This document shows, one piece after another, positions 43,201 through 58,200 of a DNA stretch of 64,000 nt. Source of the DNA: Sclerurus mexicanus (lineage: Eukaryota; Chordata; Aves; Passeriformes; Furnariidae); NCBI GenBank assembly GCA_013396755.1, contig VWZF01005933.1:521772-585771 (forward strand), given 5' to 3'. The notes below the pieces were generated by a model. The model saw only the letters and a program-made list of their open reading frames with translations, did no database searches and was not told the origin of the DNA. The position numbers were made by a program, and so were the translations under genes. How positions within the stretch are numbered: position 1 is the first letter of the stretch; each line of letters starts with the position of its first letter.

Positions 43201-46200
43201 TGTGAGTTTGCAGGTCATAAAACTGCATAGGTAACATTACAGCTGCTTTGTAGCTGTGGGGAACAGCCACCAAAGTACTTTAATAAAAAACAGAAATAAG
43301 AAGGCTCAAATTACATGGAGTTACAATTTGGATGAAAACAGAAATCTTCATCTGCAGATATAAAAGAGATCAATTTGCCTACTCTATTCTAATATCAGGC
43401 TCATTTTTTTCCTAATCAGTGCAATACACTTCTTAAAAATTCTTAACTGGAAAGAGATCAACTTCAAGTGAATTCACAGATATAAATATTCATTATTCTA
43501 ATTTTTTTCGAATATGACCTACATATTAGAATACATCAGCAAAATGAAGACAGTATACAGTTCCACATTACTTGCTTGTCTCTGAGACAGTAGTTGAATT
43601 TATTTTTGTGTTTTAGTGACCTCTGGTGGTTACATTCAAAGAAAACTGTGTTCCCTGATAACCTGAATAAAAACTTTCAAAACCCTCCAAAATATTACTA
43701 CTTTAAAAAAATATAAAAAATCAACAAATTGAAGGTTTCTGGCATACAGTATGTGAAAGTTTACTTTAGCTTTTAAAACGAGGATGAGGTTTCTTTTCTT
43801 TCCTAAAGTTTTTCTGCCTCTGCCTTCATGTTACTGTCATTTACAAAATCATTTTAACAACAGCAAAAGTTAATGGTGCGAATTCAACCTCAAAGACAGA
43901 GAAACTTAAACGTCAAACTGGGGTAGGAATAAAGAGTCAGCTTTTAACAGGTAACCTGCACCAGTCTCTGTTAAGCCCTGTGGTACTTGAGCAGTGCAAA
44001 AGAAATAACTGAATGAATGAATAATGAGGTAACAAAAAAACCTCTAAAGGGGTCACAGCTGAGCACCAAAAACTGCAAAGAAAACTTGGTATAAATAGCA
44101 TGGTACACACAGGGGGCAAAAATAATCCCAGAACAGCATCTTCAGGAGCTCTTGTTCACACTTGGGAACAAATTTCAGAGCCAAAGGAGATCACATCTAT
44201 TTAACAGGTAGAAAAATCAGTGCTAGAAGTTCCTAGGAATGGAAGAGGAAAGAAAACACAGAAATCCTACCAATAAACAGATCTCTCCTGTGCCTCCAGA
44301 CTGTAAGACCTGGATGGCGGAGTCATTTTAGATGAGGTTGTTCTGAGCAGCCACAGCTGGATTTCAACATTCCCTAAATCACAGCGGCCACCAATAGGCT
44401 TCAGGTGGAGCATCAGCTGGCTCATATAAGAGGATAAATTACAGCACTAGGTTTAGTACATTAAAGGTGTGCTTTGTGGTGGGTTTTTCAAGCATCACAC
44501 AACATAAAATAGTTGACAGTCAACAAGAAGGGTCAACGAATGTAGTTCCTCTGGAGGGAGCAAAGGGGAACACAACTCAGCAGGGGAGAAATTCCTAAGT
44601 GACTCCTTCCTACTTTTCCTATAAATGAACTATTCAGTTTTATGTATACACCTACAGTTATTTGACTTTAGATTATGTATCAAAAAGGAAATTTGAAGAC
44701 ATGAAAATATTAGCAGTTAGCTTTTTCTCCTCATTCTAATTTTGTGTAAGTTCTCTGGAAGATTTTAATTCAGAGATTACTTTGGGAGAACAAAATTGGA
44801 ATGAATGTCATTAAATAAAACACAGTAGATCCATTTTGAACTCCTATTTCTCAATATAAAAACTAAATCTTTATTGTCTTAATGAATGTATACAAAACCT
44901 AATTTTAATTCACATAAGAGTAAGGCCAGAAAGTTAAAAAGAAAGTTAATTTCCTTTCTAGTCCTTCAGTTTAAATGTCACTGGTTTCAGATTTTACTTG
45001 CTTTTTGAAGTATATGTATACTTCTAAAAATGCTAAATTCCATTTGTGAATCATTTTAAAGTCCACAGAAAGAACCCAAACCAAAACACTGGGAACGTTT
45101 TGAACAAAATTATATTACAGCTCAATGTATAACTACTTCAGTCTATTGTTTTTAAACACAAAGGACAGTAAGACCATTTTGTCTAATCAGTCTTCTGTTT
45201 AAGTCAACTACTGACCGTGCAAAATGGAAACAGAATTAATAATACTCTTCTTCTTCAAAGAAAACTACTTGCCCTTCATTACACACATTCTTCAAGAATG
45301 TGAGGAATCTCAGATTAGTCCCATCTCAATGATTTTTCAAAAAAAAAAAGATGTCTAAAAAAATCAATTGTACTGGTTTTATACTAATCATAATAATTAC
45401 ATTTCAGTATAACCAAATAACTTTCTACACACACAAGAAGCATGACAATGACTACTTAAACTTACGAAAAGGAGAGAAAAAGAATTTTATCACTGGTGAG
45501 TAGTTCTGCCACAGGTTAGTAAAGATCAGACCTACAACTACATAGAATAAGCTCATACATTTCTATTTAATGAATTGATTATATTCCGGTTTACATAGAT
45601 GAGGAAAAACTAAAGCAGAGTTCTAAACAAAAAAAGCTTCAGACGTAAACAGTGAAAGCATTAACAAAACTCCCTGCTGAAACAACAAAAAGCGAAGTTA
45701 CCTCAGCGACGGGTACATCTTCTCCCAGGCCGGAGGTGTGCAGTGCCAGCAAACCCATCGCTCGAGCAGCTCTGGCGCGTCTGCGCAGCAAACACAGAGC
45801 GGGGAGAGAAGAGCTGTGTACCCAACACTGCCAAACTGCTCTGTCCTGGTTCCCTTCCACACAGCTTGCCGAGGGCAGGGAAGATTTGGTGGCCTATTTA
45901 CAGCTCAGATTTTCTTCTTATTATTTCTTTTTTCTATCAACAAATTATTTCACTGTTTCAGCTCAATTTAGCGAGAAATTCACGCGTAAAGACATTTGGT
46001 TAGCATTGAAGCGTGAGGATTCTTCAGTTTGTTGGCCTTGCTAACCTGTCAGGCTCATGTTCAATTCTCATAAGACTGAAAAATTATAGATCATTTTAGA
46101 CTTCTCAGTGTAGCTGACAAAACAGAAATTAAATCTGTATCAGCAAATTAGTTTTAAACATTTAATTAAAAAAAAAATTGGAATAATGACAGCAACATTT

Positions 46201-49200
46201 ATGAAATAAACAGCAGAGGGCACTATCACATTGAACTATTTCTGGCAGGGATTTAAAATAAAGCTACCGCTGCAGTTATTTTATTCCTGTTGTGGTATGG
46301 AGTTGGTGTTTTCAGCGATTTTAAGTAACACTATTTGATACACTGAATTGTATAACTTTTGGATGAAATTTTAAAGATATTCTATAATCTTTGGTCCTGT
46401 ACAATCGCAATATATTAATTCAATGCTGAAAAAATGACATCTTATATTCACCATCATGCTGCCAGTCAGACACCACAGCAGTCTGACAAGCTAAAACACT
46501 ACCCAAATAACTTGTTAATGAATATCTCTAATAAAATTCGGTGACAACTTTGTATTTGAACACATTAATTGAAAATTATTGCTACTTACATATCCCAGCT
46601 GGCGGCTGCACGCAGCTGCTGCATCAGTATAGGAAACTATAGTTTAAAGCAGATAAATAAACATTAGTGAATTTCAGTGATCTGACAGTCCCAAATGATC
46701 AACAAAAAAATCAAAGTATCAGTAAATTCATCAAAACATATTTGGATAACATTTGCAAAGAGTATTGTCACCAATAAATATGGTAGATATTGTGCAAACA
46801 CTGATTAAAGAAATAAAGACAAAAAAAAAGGCTGAGAAGAAAAATACAATTTCTATATTCTTGCCTTAAACTAAACTGCTAAACGTGGGAGAAATTGGTT
46901 CTTGAAAGGTGAACTCAGTATTTAGGTACACCCTAAAAGCGACCCTTCAGAGACCGTGCTCAGCATTTGTAGCATTGCCTACTGAAAGTTTTACTCCATG
47001 TTTTCAGAAAGCTCTTCTTGTTATTCTTGACAGACATATGGCCAAATAAAATTCATCTGACAATTCATACATGAACTTTCTTCAGTCTTCTCTGTCACTT
47101 CGTGATTTACAGAGCCTAATATTTCATCATGCAGTATTTCACACTCTCCACCAATGTTAGTGAAAAGGTTGGGGTCAAAACTAACACAACAAAACTATAT
47201 ATAAATGTACCTGAAACGTAAGACAAAGAATTACTTTCCCTCAGCGTTTTTAAGACGCCTGACAAGGAATTTAGTGCTATTTTTGATGTAATATTTTTGC
47301 CAGTACATCAATAATTACTTCAAATATCACTAGAAGCAGCTGATTTTTGCTACACCACCAATGTTGATTCTTTGAGAGCTTTCTTATTTACCAGCTGAGA
47401 GCTAAGGAGCCTGCTCGCAATCTGCTTGTGGGCAGCCACAGTGCACAGATAGGACAGTAAATTCAGTTTGGAACGTGCTGCTCCTGTGCTCCTCTCACTC
47501 GAGTCAAGCAGTGAACACACTCCTTTCAAGAAGTTATTCCACTCCACGTCTTTCATGGACGATAACTTCTCAGCTGACCATAAGAAGGAAACAAGTAGTT
47601 AATGGATCTTTGAAGTTGCTTTAATGCTCTAGAAAGTAACATCAGCATGAGTGAGTTCCAAAGTCTGAATCCAATTCTAATTTTAGTACTTAAAATATTA
47701 ATGAAGATTGTTATAATTCATGTCTGAAGATTATAGAAATCAAAAAAGCAAGAAGTGAAATAAATGATAAAAAAGCAGCGATAAAAACCTCAAAGCATTT
47801 TTGAAAGTGCAACCCTACTGAGCCCTTGGACTTCACTTAAGGAAACGTTTTATTCAGGAAAGGTCATAGTCATCCTTTATCATTACCAATTCTTAATAAG
47901 AAAGTGTTAGTCCTTGAAAAGGCCACTCAAAATCGGTGTAGCTAAAAACACCACAGAGAGTTTCAGAAGAAAACGTGAGTTCTGAAACTGTCACATCTTA
48001 TAATCTAGATCAGGAGGCTACAGCTCTTGGGGTAGGGAGGCACAGCGAGCACCTCCAGCAGATCTGTACCTGAATGGGCTGGGATGTGCAAAGTTTTGGA
48101 GTCAAATCTAACTGGCACTGGCTTTATTATCTGCAGAAATAAATAAACACATTACAATGAGTTTTAATACATTTCTGTAAAGTCCCTAAGGAACTGGATG
48201 TGAGAATACAAAGATGCAAAATCTGTACAGGATGGGTGGACATAATACTGCTCAATACTGAGGAATTCTCCATTGTTTTCTGTATGTATTCCTTCCAAGC
48301 AAATGTTGGAAATGTAACTCTGTTTTTAATATAATTATATTGCTAGTGTTTCCATTACAGTGATTTTTTCTAAATAGGATTATGAAATGATAGGATTTTT
48401 TTCAGTTTACATTTTTATCTTGCTTATCCAGAGAGAAACACTTGCATTTGGGTTCCAAAAGGTTTCAAAGCTACAGAAAGGAGCTATTCAGGTGACAGCT
48501 CATGATATGCTTTAGCAGTTTGTTTCCATACAGCAAATACATATATAAACTAGATCATTCTAGAAAATAATAAGTCTTATTATCAACAACTAATTGTTCA
48601 TAAATTATGGGAATTTTTTCCTCCCTCACAAAACATCATTTTCCGGTACATCCTGAAATTGGATGGCTGCTCAGTGACAGAGCTTTTGAGTGTGATTTTC
48701 AGTAAATAAAGCATACACAAAAGCTGTGTAATGGAATTAAGCCTCTGACAGATGAAGTCTAAGTGTGACCAGGGAGCTATTTTCTAAAAAGGTCTTCAGC
48801 TCCACAGATCTGCAGAACACAGGGAAATTTTACAATATAAGCTGACATCTCAACTTTAAAGATTCTGCCAGCATCTAGTAAATCCCTTTCCACGAGATTA
48901 CAGTGTAAGCTCTGCAGCTTTACCAGGTGTCAGCATCATCCTTTAGTGTGAAGAGCAGACTAAAGAGTCACTGCCTGCTTGGCAATGACTCTGATTACAC
49001 GTCCCTGGAACTCAGTGGGCTATTTTGCATTAATTTTGAGTCTGGCATTGCATGGTAAAGGCATTAATCTCCATGTGCACATCAGTGTGTACACTTGCAG
49101 TGAAAAGGGAAGCAGTGAAGGACTAAGGCTTTGTGTTGGAGTCCTGAGACAGAACTAAGAATTTAACAGTGGTAGCATTCAAACACATAATTACCTTTGG

Positions 49201-52200
49201 AATTCTCCACTGGCAACAATGTTCCTCACTCCAAACATATTAAAACAGTATTATTTGGTACTTACACTTGTAGCTGTATAAGATTGTTAATTTTTGCAAG
49301 CGTTTGGAAATCCATTAAAAGAAAACCAAACGAATTGTTAATGCTAAGGCAAACACAGCAACTAAAAGTTGTAAGACATTCGTAATGGGCTTAGGTGCTC
49401 ACTTGCAATCAAAAATGCTGCATTCTCTGCATCCCTCTCTTAGGGAGTAAAGTTGCTAAAACAGCTACATTTGTTTTCTGGCACAGAAACAAAAGGGAGA
49501 CCAAAGAGGCCCCTGGCTGTTATTCCTTCTTCCAATAAGGCCCAGAGCAGTGCAGAGCTCTCATTCCTGGTTGGTTTGCTCTTTGCTGTCAGGCAAGCGC
49601 CAGTCCCTGCTCAAAGGCTCCTTACAAACTGTTACGCATTAAAACACACATGACAGAAATAGCACGGACACTTCTCATGATGTCAGGTGTTCTTTTCCAG
49701 AGCAAAAAAGTTCAGAAGCATTATCACATCTGCAGTTCCAAGAGTAACAAAAGTTTTTCTGTAAAGGTCTAACTCCTGATCCAGAACATTTCACAGATGG
49801 CCTTGCTTTGAGTATGCCAAACCACATTTCTGTGTTCATTTAAATAACAGGTACCAAAGCAAGTTATCAGAAAACAAATCTACAAAAGCACTGAACACAG
49901 GATTTAGTAGCTTCTATTTCTTGTAAGACATTATTTAATATTACTATTCAATCCCAAAATAACTCATTCCTCCGAATTAGCAACACAATAGAATTATACA
50001 GACTGCCAAAAAACTGCATGAGAGCTTGCCAGATGACTGGGTGGAACTGCTTTAAAATGAGAATTATAAAATACAGGAAAGGAGTTTCACCCTGATTAAA
50101 AATTTATCTGCAAAAATAGCCTCAACCACAAGTTCCTGAATCTTATATTTTATCCTGCTATACCTTTGGATTGTCAATGATCGGTGTTATGATAAGATCA
50201 GATTCAGTGTAAATGAGCTCTTTCAATGCTGACTCCATATCCTGCTGACTTGAGCATGTATTTTCAGCCTAGAACAAGAACAAAGGGGTTTTTTTAAACT
50301 TTTTTGCACCAAAAAAGTTAGTGTCTATTCCCAAAACGTTTCTTTTCAACATTTCCAAGCAGTTTGGCCATGTAAACACCATATTCTAACTTACTTTTTA
50401 TTTATGTAAGAGCAGATAGGACCAACTAAAAATGGTGAGACAAACCTATTGGAAGTAAAAGCAATGGGTCCAAACTGTATAGTGAGAAGAAAGAAGATAA
50501 CATTATCCCTTTTGTGCACTGGGGCAAAAAAGGACACTCAGCACCTTTCTTAACTCATACATCTGGAGTTCTGCAAATAGATTTTTCAAATACCCTGCAC
50601 AGTGTAGGAACTGCTTTCCTGTTAGCTATGGATGGAGCAGACAGTAGATTTGGTCAGGAACTGCTTTCCTGTTAGCTATGGATGGAGCAGACAGTAGATT
50701 TGGGCAGGAACTGCTTTCCTGTTAGCTATGGATGGAGCAGACAGTAGATTTGGGCAGGAACTGCTTTCCTGTTAGCTATGGATGGAGCAGACAGTAGATT
50801 TGGGCAGGAACTGCTTTCCTGTTAGCTATGGATGGAGCAGACAGTAGATTTGGGCAGGAACTGCTTTCCTGTTAGCTATGGATGGAGCAGACAGCAGACT
50901 TGGTCAGACTCCAGGCTAAAATTCGAACTGTCGAGGTACCATCACCCCTTAATGCAAATTTTGTCCTCACCTCTTTCAAGCAGGAATCTCTTTGTGGAAA
51001 ACTTTTGACTGGGGCAGTGGTGGCATCACTTACTTCTACTGCACTGCTGGTTCTAGGTGTGGGACGAGAACTTAGCCAAAAAAAAAGACAAAATCAATAA
51101 ACCAATAAAGACTACAGATTCAGTTTCATTGCAAAGTCCTTCTTTGTTCCTCTTTTGAACCTTTCACGCCATGTACCAAACTTTCAAAGCTGACAAACAC
51201 AAATGACACTACGTTTGAGCCACCAACTAGAGAGCTACTTTCTAAAAAATCTCTTTTGCTGAATTTTCTGACTTAAAATGTGTTCTGTTGAGGTTAGGAT
51301 GTGTTTACCAGTTAGAAATGGAAAGGTGGTATTTTGTAGTTGGTTTTGATGATAAATGAATGTAATTTGATTATTTTCTCAGAGATAAACTCTCTCCAAA
51401 CTAGGGGCTAAAAGATCATCTTAATTCCTAATAACAAACAACATACAAAGAAAATTAATGTGGGAAAAAAATTTAAATTTAAGTTTTTATCTTCTAGCTG
51501 CCAACTCTTGGCTAAGACTGCCTAAATCTCATGTATGATTGCAAATTGAGTTTACCTTTTACTTTTTCTTTTCAAAATCCTGTCTGCTAATTAGAAAATG
51601 AAGAAAGGAGAGACCAGAGTACTTCAATTTTCATAAAGCTGCAAGGGAACTCAGGGTTTGTAGTATATATTAATGTAAGAATTTAAAATCAACTTGAGAA
51701 TTATTAGACTTGGCCAGCCAGGAAACGAGTTAAATCAGCACCTTCAAATGAAGGTGTTTTCTTCCTCAGCAGAAAGTAATAGATATGTTCAGTTGCAAAT
51801 CAGCTTTATTTATTATAAAAAGCAACTAAATTAAAAATACAAACACTGCATAAGATTAAAAATACTCAAGAAAATCGATGACCAAATGACTTCACAGTTT
51901 TTCTAATTTTCCATCTGTTTTCAAGAGAAACTTATATTTAAAGGAATGCCAAAATATCACTTACATAAAATGTCCCAATTCTTTTGGTAAAAAAAAAATA
52001 TATCAGGAAGTTGAGGCAGTCTTAGTTCCTAAACAAAAACCCCTACGATTTCTAGCTAGGAGGCTGAATGAATTGTTCTAGCTCCCCACATGCTTCAAAA
52101 CACATAGATTTGTTAAATATACTTTTTCTTTTAATTAATGTGACTGATTTGCTTTCATCTCTGTCTGAGTTACAGAAAATATGTCCTGTTTTTCCAGTTC

Positions 52201-55200
52201 TTGGATATGAAGCAAGAAGGAAAGAAAGATCTAAATAAATTCTTCTGTTTAGACTGACAGCTAAGAAACCAAAAGTTTACTTCCAAAATAGTGTCAGAAA
52301 CCCATATAGGTTTTAACGACAGACACTCCTTTTGTAGCTCTTTGAATATTTTCCTATTAATTAAACTGGTATTAGAAAATTCAAAAGGAGATACACACAA
52401 TGTTACAGACAGACTAATGAAATGTCTGAAGAGACAGCAGGAAAACTCCCAACACCAAAGACAGAGGATTTCAAGGGGCTTTGTAACTCTTCTCCAAGGT
52501 TTCATACCTGAGAAGAAATATGGATTCATTTGATTCACCATCGGCTGCACTTTTGGGGCGCAACTCAGTCTGAGCTTCTACGGACAAGAGAACAGGAGCT
52601 TGCATTCAGTGGTTAAAACCAAATAAAACATAGAGATGCTGATAGGATTGATAAAAACAAGTAAAAAAAAAAATAACATAATGAGCAGTATTACCTCTTT
52701 TGAAAGAATTGCTTGATAGTTTAAGATCTGCTCTTGAGGATGCCAGGTTATCCAGGCTTTTATGGGTGTCCACTGGTTCCTTGGCACTCCAAGACACTGA
52801 TGACCCTGTGTGCTCATTGCTGCTTAACAGAAGATATTCATTACAGATTTAACAAAAAAGAGGGATCATAGCCATTATTTGTTGCAATTGTTAGCACACA
52901 ATTTAGCTGGAACATACTGGTTTAATATGCGTTACATATACTTTGTGTATTAGTAATGGCAATGACGAGAAACAAGTTCACAGCAAAGGACTAGGAGAAT
53001 ATTAAAAATTCTCTCTCTCATTGGAATTTACGTGGAAAAAAATAGAAAAGTAAATTACCCCATAATAAAAGAGCTATAAAGAAATATTAAAAGCATTACA
53101 GACCATTCTATCTTCACAGGGGAAAGTCATAACAAACCTACCTCTAATAATGAAGTCAATAGCCTAAACTACACTTTTAGGTTTGTTTCCTTTCAGGTTT
53201 TTTTTGTTGTGTAATGATTTACATGTCAGACTTCATTGCAAGGTTACTGATTGTGGTTTTTTGGGGTATTCTTAGCATGTCTCTCTATCATTCACATGGA
53301 GCTGGGTCATATAAACCTTCCTAAAGGCTCTCCGGGGTATCAAACCCACACTGAGAAGACAACAGACACACGGGCCTCGCAGTTGGAACAGAAAAGGTGT
53401 TGAGCTTCCTTAGCACGTCAAGCCAATGTTCTACATTGGTCATCATTGTCAGTTAGTGCATCCATCAGCAGACAGGTCAGAGGCATTGGAAAAGCCTCAG
53501 GAGTAAGGTCAAATAGGCCAGCATTTCATAGGAGATCAAAATTCTTCTGATTGTCTGAAAATTCCTCAAAAATGAGCCCTGAGATGGAGGTCTTGTTCAA
53601 ACCATGAAAAAGTTCTTACTTTGTGGTATAAACTGTAAATATTAATTTCTTCTATGTCTTGCAGGTGAAAGCAGTAATAAAATTAAAAGACAAAGAGCTG
53701 TGTTTCAAACTAGAATAAATGTTAATTCCCAAAATATTGCAGCACTGGTACCAGACACAGGCATTAAACAGGAGAGAAAATTTAAAAGTAGATATAACAC
53801 AACATTCAACATGCTAAAAGAAAACTATTTTCGTATTTGTTCCTTACATATTCTTTCAAATATTTAGAACAAAGTAACATAAAAATCAACGCTAAATATC
53901 CTAATTCAAATTTAAAACAAATAAATCCCAGCAAGGTAATAGGAGTTTTGAAGAAGCCTAATTTTTTTAATATGTAGAAAGCACTTCCACAAAAAGTTTG
54001 GGGATTTCTGCATATATATACACCATTGCAGAGTATTACAAATTTAGGAAAAAAGCCCAACTATTAGACTAATGCTTTATATCATAAGCAAAGGATATGG
54101 GTCAGCTGCATTTGCAAGATTATAAAGCTCAACCACAGCCCTAAGATGCTGGACTGAGAGGCTTTGTGAGCTCTAAGCCTAATGCACAAAAACAAACAAC
54201 TCACTAGAGATAAAACTGACCCAGGTTTACAAGATTCTACAGAAGCTTTCAAACAAAAAACTGCAAGTCAAAATCTTGCAACAATGTCATGCAGTGTGTA
54301 AACAAACAAACCAAATTGCCAGCAGTTAGAGCAGAGGGAATTTCAGCGCACTCCGTAGCCAGGAGGAAGGAGCCTGTTGGAAGTGAACACACAGACAGGA
54401 ACAGGACAATACAACTCCTAAACATCCAAAACTCAATGATGTAAAACTCCAGTCATCAATTCATGAGAATTCCAAGCAAAATATATTTACTCCAGAAGCC
54501 TTTCTCCAGCATCCAGTACCTTAAGCTTGTGCCCTGTGTGTCTGCAGAACCGCCACCACAAAGGCTCAGGGATCCTTTCCAGAAGGGATGCTGCAATAGC
54601 TCTGTCCAACTCAGCCTTTGGAAAAGCAACAAACAAACAGAGCCGTGGCAAAGTCCAGCTCCACAGAAAGGCACCAGGCTGGCATTTCACCCAGTGACGC
54701 TGCAGAGCAACTAATCCTGGTGGCTGCTTTTAGCTGGACAAGAAATCAGTTTTCTTACAGGGCAAACTTTTGGCCTCAAGTCAGAATGGATAATTCAAAC
54801 AACAGAGAATAAAAATGAAGGGAACCGTATAGTCGATCCCACATATAAATTATCTGAGCTACTCTATAAATTATAGTCCTAAATTATTTAGGAATGTAAC
54901 CGTATCAGCTATAAATCAAAGCCTGATATAATAAATGTGCCCACTGCTCTGGGCAAGCAAAGCCATCCCATTCTAAATTGCCTATCATTCTGTTACAAAG
55001 TTATCTGTTTAGCCCCAGCTACAAACACACAAAGACACACTTAGTGAAAACATTAATTCTGTATATATTCATACAAGAAAAAGCACAGTTCATTCTTCTA
55101 TAGGAATTATTAAAATTTTTTACCATTCTTTGTCATCTACAAAATACCATGCATATAGTACTATTTTCTCCAGAGGTGCCTACATCAACAACTGTCAGGC

Positions 55201-58200
55201 ATTGCTCAGTTTACCTTTTTTCAGGATCTTTTTGAAGCAACCCATCAAGCAAACTGATGAACTCAGCAGAAGGTTTGGGAAAAGCAGCACCTGTAAATAG
55301 GAGCACTTGAGAAGATCAGTAATGGGCAGTAAAACCAACTGGCACCCAATGCAGACCAAACAATTACATACGGATCATACTAAAAAATGTTCTTCATAGC
55401 AATTTCATGTGAAAAAAATCTCAAGGTATAAATAATCTGAAAAATACATTATTCGTATTTCTCAGTAACTTAAACCACCCTCCAATTATCATGTAGCCAT
55501 TAGAAAGAAGTAAAGTAGATTTAAAATCCACTTAAACTGAAATTAAGTTTCCCCCAACCATAATAATTTTAAGAGGGCCATTGTTGCACCCGTTATACAA
55601 AAGCGGTTTCCAAAAATCTCATTTAACTGAGAAAAGACTCAGAGTGCAGAACCGGGAAAGGCACTTCACCCACTTTGAAAACAAAATCTCTCCTAAAATT
55701 GAAATAAAAAACAACAGTTTTAATCCTGCAGGTCACCATTTTCGACTACATTACTGTGAACTGAAAAGAGCCACCAATATTTAAGGGTCTCTTTCAGTAA
55801 CACTGATGCCCAGAATGACCAAGAGCAAAAATTCCATCCCAGTAGGTAGATTTAGTGTTAATAATTAAAATATATGGCTGTCTATCAAAAGGGAAACAAA
55901 AATTCATCATTAACAGGGAAAAGCTCTTATGAAAGGAAGGCATTGGTAACATTCACTTTGGTCAACTGATTCCTGCAATCAGCCCCAGAAGAAACAGTGC
56001 AAACCAAGACTTGAACTTTGGGAATATTACTCTGATTTGATTCATTAAAGAATAACAGAACCTCACCCTCTGGTTTAGGTGGCAATGGATCTTCACATAA
56101 AATCTTTTCAACTAATTCAGGAAAGCTTTCTGAGAAGAATGGTGGTTTTCCTACAAACAAACAGAAGTGTATTTGACAGATGAAGCCCTGTCAGGTGCAA
56201 CGATATCTCAGGAGTTTTCCTAAGAAAACATCCAAAGAAACAAACACCCTCAGCCTGAGGACTATTTATCAAGTTCTCTTGCCAATTTATATTCAGAGCC
56301 TTGGATTAAATTCCTGTGCCATGAACGGCACAAGAAACCACGGACAGAAGAGGCGCCAAAGAAGGCTTGATGGAGATCACCGTGAGATTCCTGCACGAAT
56401 CAGTAATGACACAAGAGGAGAAGGTCTCAGCACAAATCTCAATGTCTGATCCAACAGACCAGCATATTGTTTCAGATTTAAAGGTTGCAGTGTAACTCTC
56501 TTCTGTGACAAAGCCTTCCTTCCAGGGGCACCTGCTGGGCAATTTATCTGCAGGAAAAATTACTCTAGTGCTGTAATAGTGAAAGTTTCCTCTTCCAAAG
56601 GTTAAATTTCACACTGAGGCAATTAAAAACATTACACTGTCAGAATTCAAGGCTGCTCTGATTTTAAATCACAGTAGTTAAACCGTACATGTTGGTTAGA
56701 ATGGTTGTATTTAGATCTCAGTTAAGAGGACAACTTAACAGCATTACTTCACTTGATTATTTGATAAAGACATTTCTTTTGTCTTTTAAGCACCGTTAGT
56801 ATATTCTTCAAGAAAACGTTAAAACCTCTCTGAAGTTTTTCTAGGTCTTCGCTTCCCTAGACAGCTCACAAGAATTCACCCTGGGGTCACGACCTACGTT
56901 TCCATTGTCACAGATATTAAGCAGATATACAAACCCACAACCTGAGAACATCTCATAAAGTAAACATCCCAAGGACCACAGGTCACTGGCTTTGCAGAAG
57001 TCATCTCCCTTTAGTGCTTCTGGAGCCGTGTATAATGGAGAGCCTGCAACACACAATATGCACAATGCACTTGGATTATTCATTCAGCCTTTCTGCTGTT
57101 CAACACCAAACTTGGTCTCCAGACTCCAGGGAGTTAGGGATTATCTTCACTTAGTAGAAGAAAAGTAGAATACCAAATGTAAGCAGTTTCAAAGGAACTT
57201 CTTTGCTATATTTTAACTGGACTACGTAGAACTATATATATTCTATTTTGTTGTTCATTTCACTTCTATTAACCAAGGTGTCTTGGGCCACACTTTTCAA
57301 ACAGTGATTAACGCAAAGAACGTTTGCTTCGACAGCTTCCAGAACCAAGCCAATTGAGCAGAACAGTACAACCAACATCATTCTCATATGAGGAATAGAA
57401 ACAATTACGTTACATCAGGTTTGGGATTTTTTTTAAGCTATCCAAAGACATCAATCTTCCTGAACATAGAAAGCTCAGTTACAAAAAACAAGGTAACCAG
57501 CCAACTAGATCACTGATCTAAATAGTTATAGCTATTTTCACACTAAAACACTATGAAAACATCACATATCAAATTATAGCAGCTTATTCACAAACTCCTT
57601 TTGTCTAGATTCAGAAAAAAATACACAATTTCTATTTCTACAGTAGTTCCCAACAGTTCTCAAAAACCTATTAAAAAACTACACAAACTCAATAGATGTG
57701 TCAATTCCAGAGTCCTTTAAAAAGTTTATTTTGGATTCTTTTGTTCTTGGGTTTTATTTTTTTAAGTGACAAAGGGTCATTACCATACATATTAAAACAG
57801 CTGTTCTAAAAAGCAACAGGAAAGAGATTAGTTTTGTACTTCTTCCTGAATAAAGTTCTGGTCTTGGTCTTACTGTTTCTAGTGTGGACTTCAGGAGATA
57901 GCAAAGTATTGAGAGCTCTCTCTGTCCTCATAAAATATTACCAAGAATTCCATTGTTTCCAATAATAGTAACTGATACCATTCTCTTGGAAATAGAGAAG
58001 TGAGATGCTCCAAGATAAAGACTAATGAATAATTCAGAAGATTAAAATCAAGTTTCTGAATTTTTCTTATTCAATGAAAAAATAATGGTGTTTGCCATCT
58101 ACTGCATTTGCATGGATCTGCCTTGAAACTGAAGCACATTAACATTCTCTTACTTGGAAATTTGCATTCTTAAATGCAGTGAAATCCAAACTAAGAATTA

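Larger units (their letters stand above)
38212..45701 (-). other. ULK4 intron between coding exons 16 and 17 (7.5 kb)
   Basis: Contains the CpG-enriched block next to coding exon 17, a poly-T/C run at about 42855-42872 and a weak CTCF-like site at 43616. No other gene recognised. Confidence 0.75.
45781..50163 (-). other. ULK4 introns around coding exons 13-15
   Basis: Introns 45781-46589, 46637-47391, 47574-48069 and 48131-50163. The first holds a CTCF-like site at 46211. Nothing else recognised. Confidence 0.75.
50269..56066 (-). other. ULK4 introns from coding exon 12 back to exon 6
   Basis: Introns 50269-50970 (with the minisatellite), 51071-52507, 52578-52694, 52820-54519, 54616-55214 and 55291-56066. 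Apart from the minisatellite nothing is recognised. A tRNA-like B-box near 53335 was examined and dismissed. Confidence 0.75.

Noticed and set aside
45652..46044. 130-codon plus-strand frame
   Set aside because: It overlaps ULK4 coding exon 16 on the other strand and continues into intron, with no recognisable domain.
52170..52550. 126-codon minus-strand frame
   Set aside because: It is mostly intron, and its overlap with coding exon 10 is in a different frame from ULK4.
53320..53450. tRNA-like B box on the minus strand (GGTTTGATACC)
   Set aside because: The T-stem pairs poorly, the A-box candidate is too far away and no acceptor stem forms.
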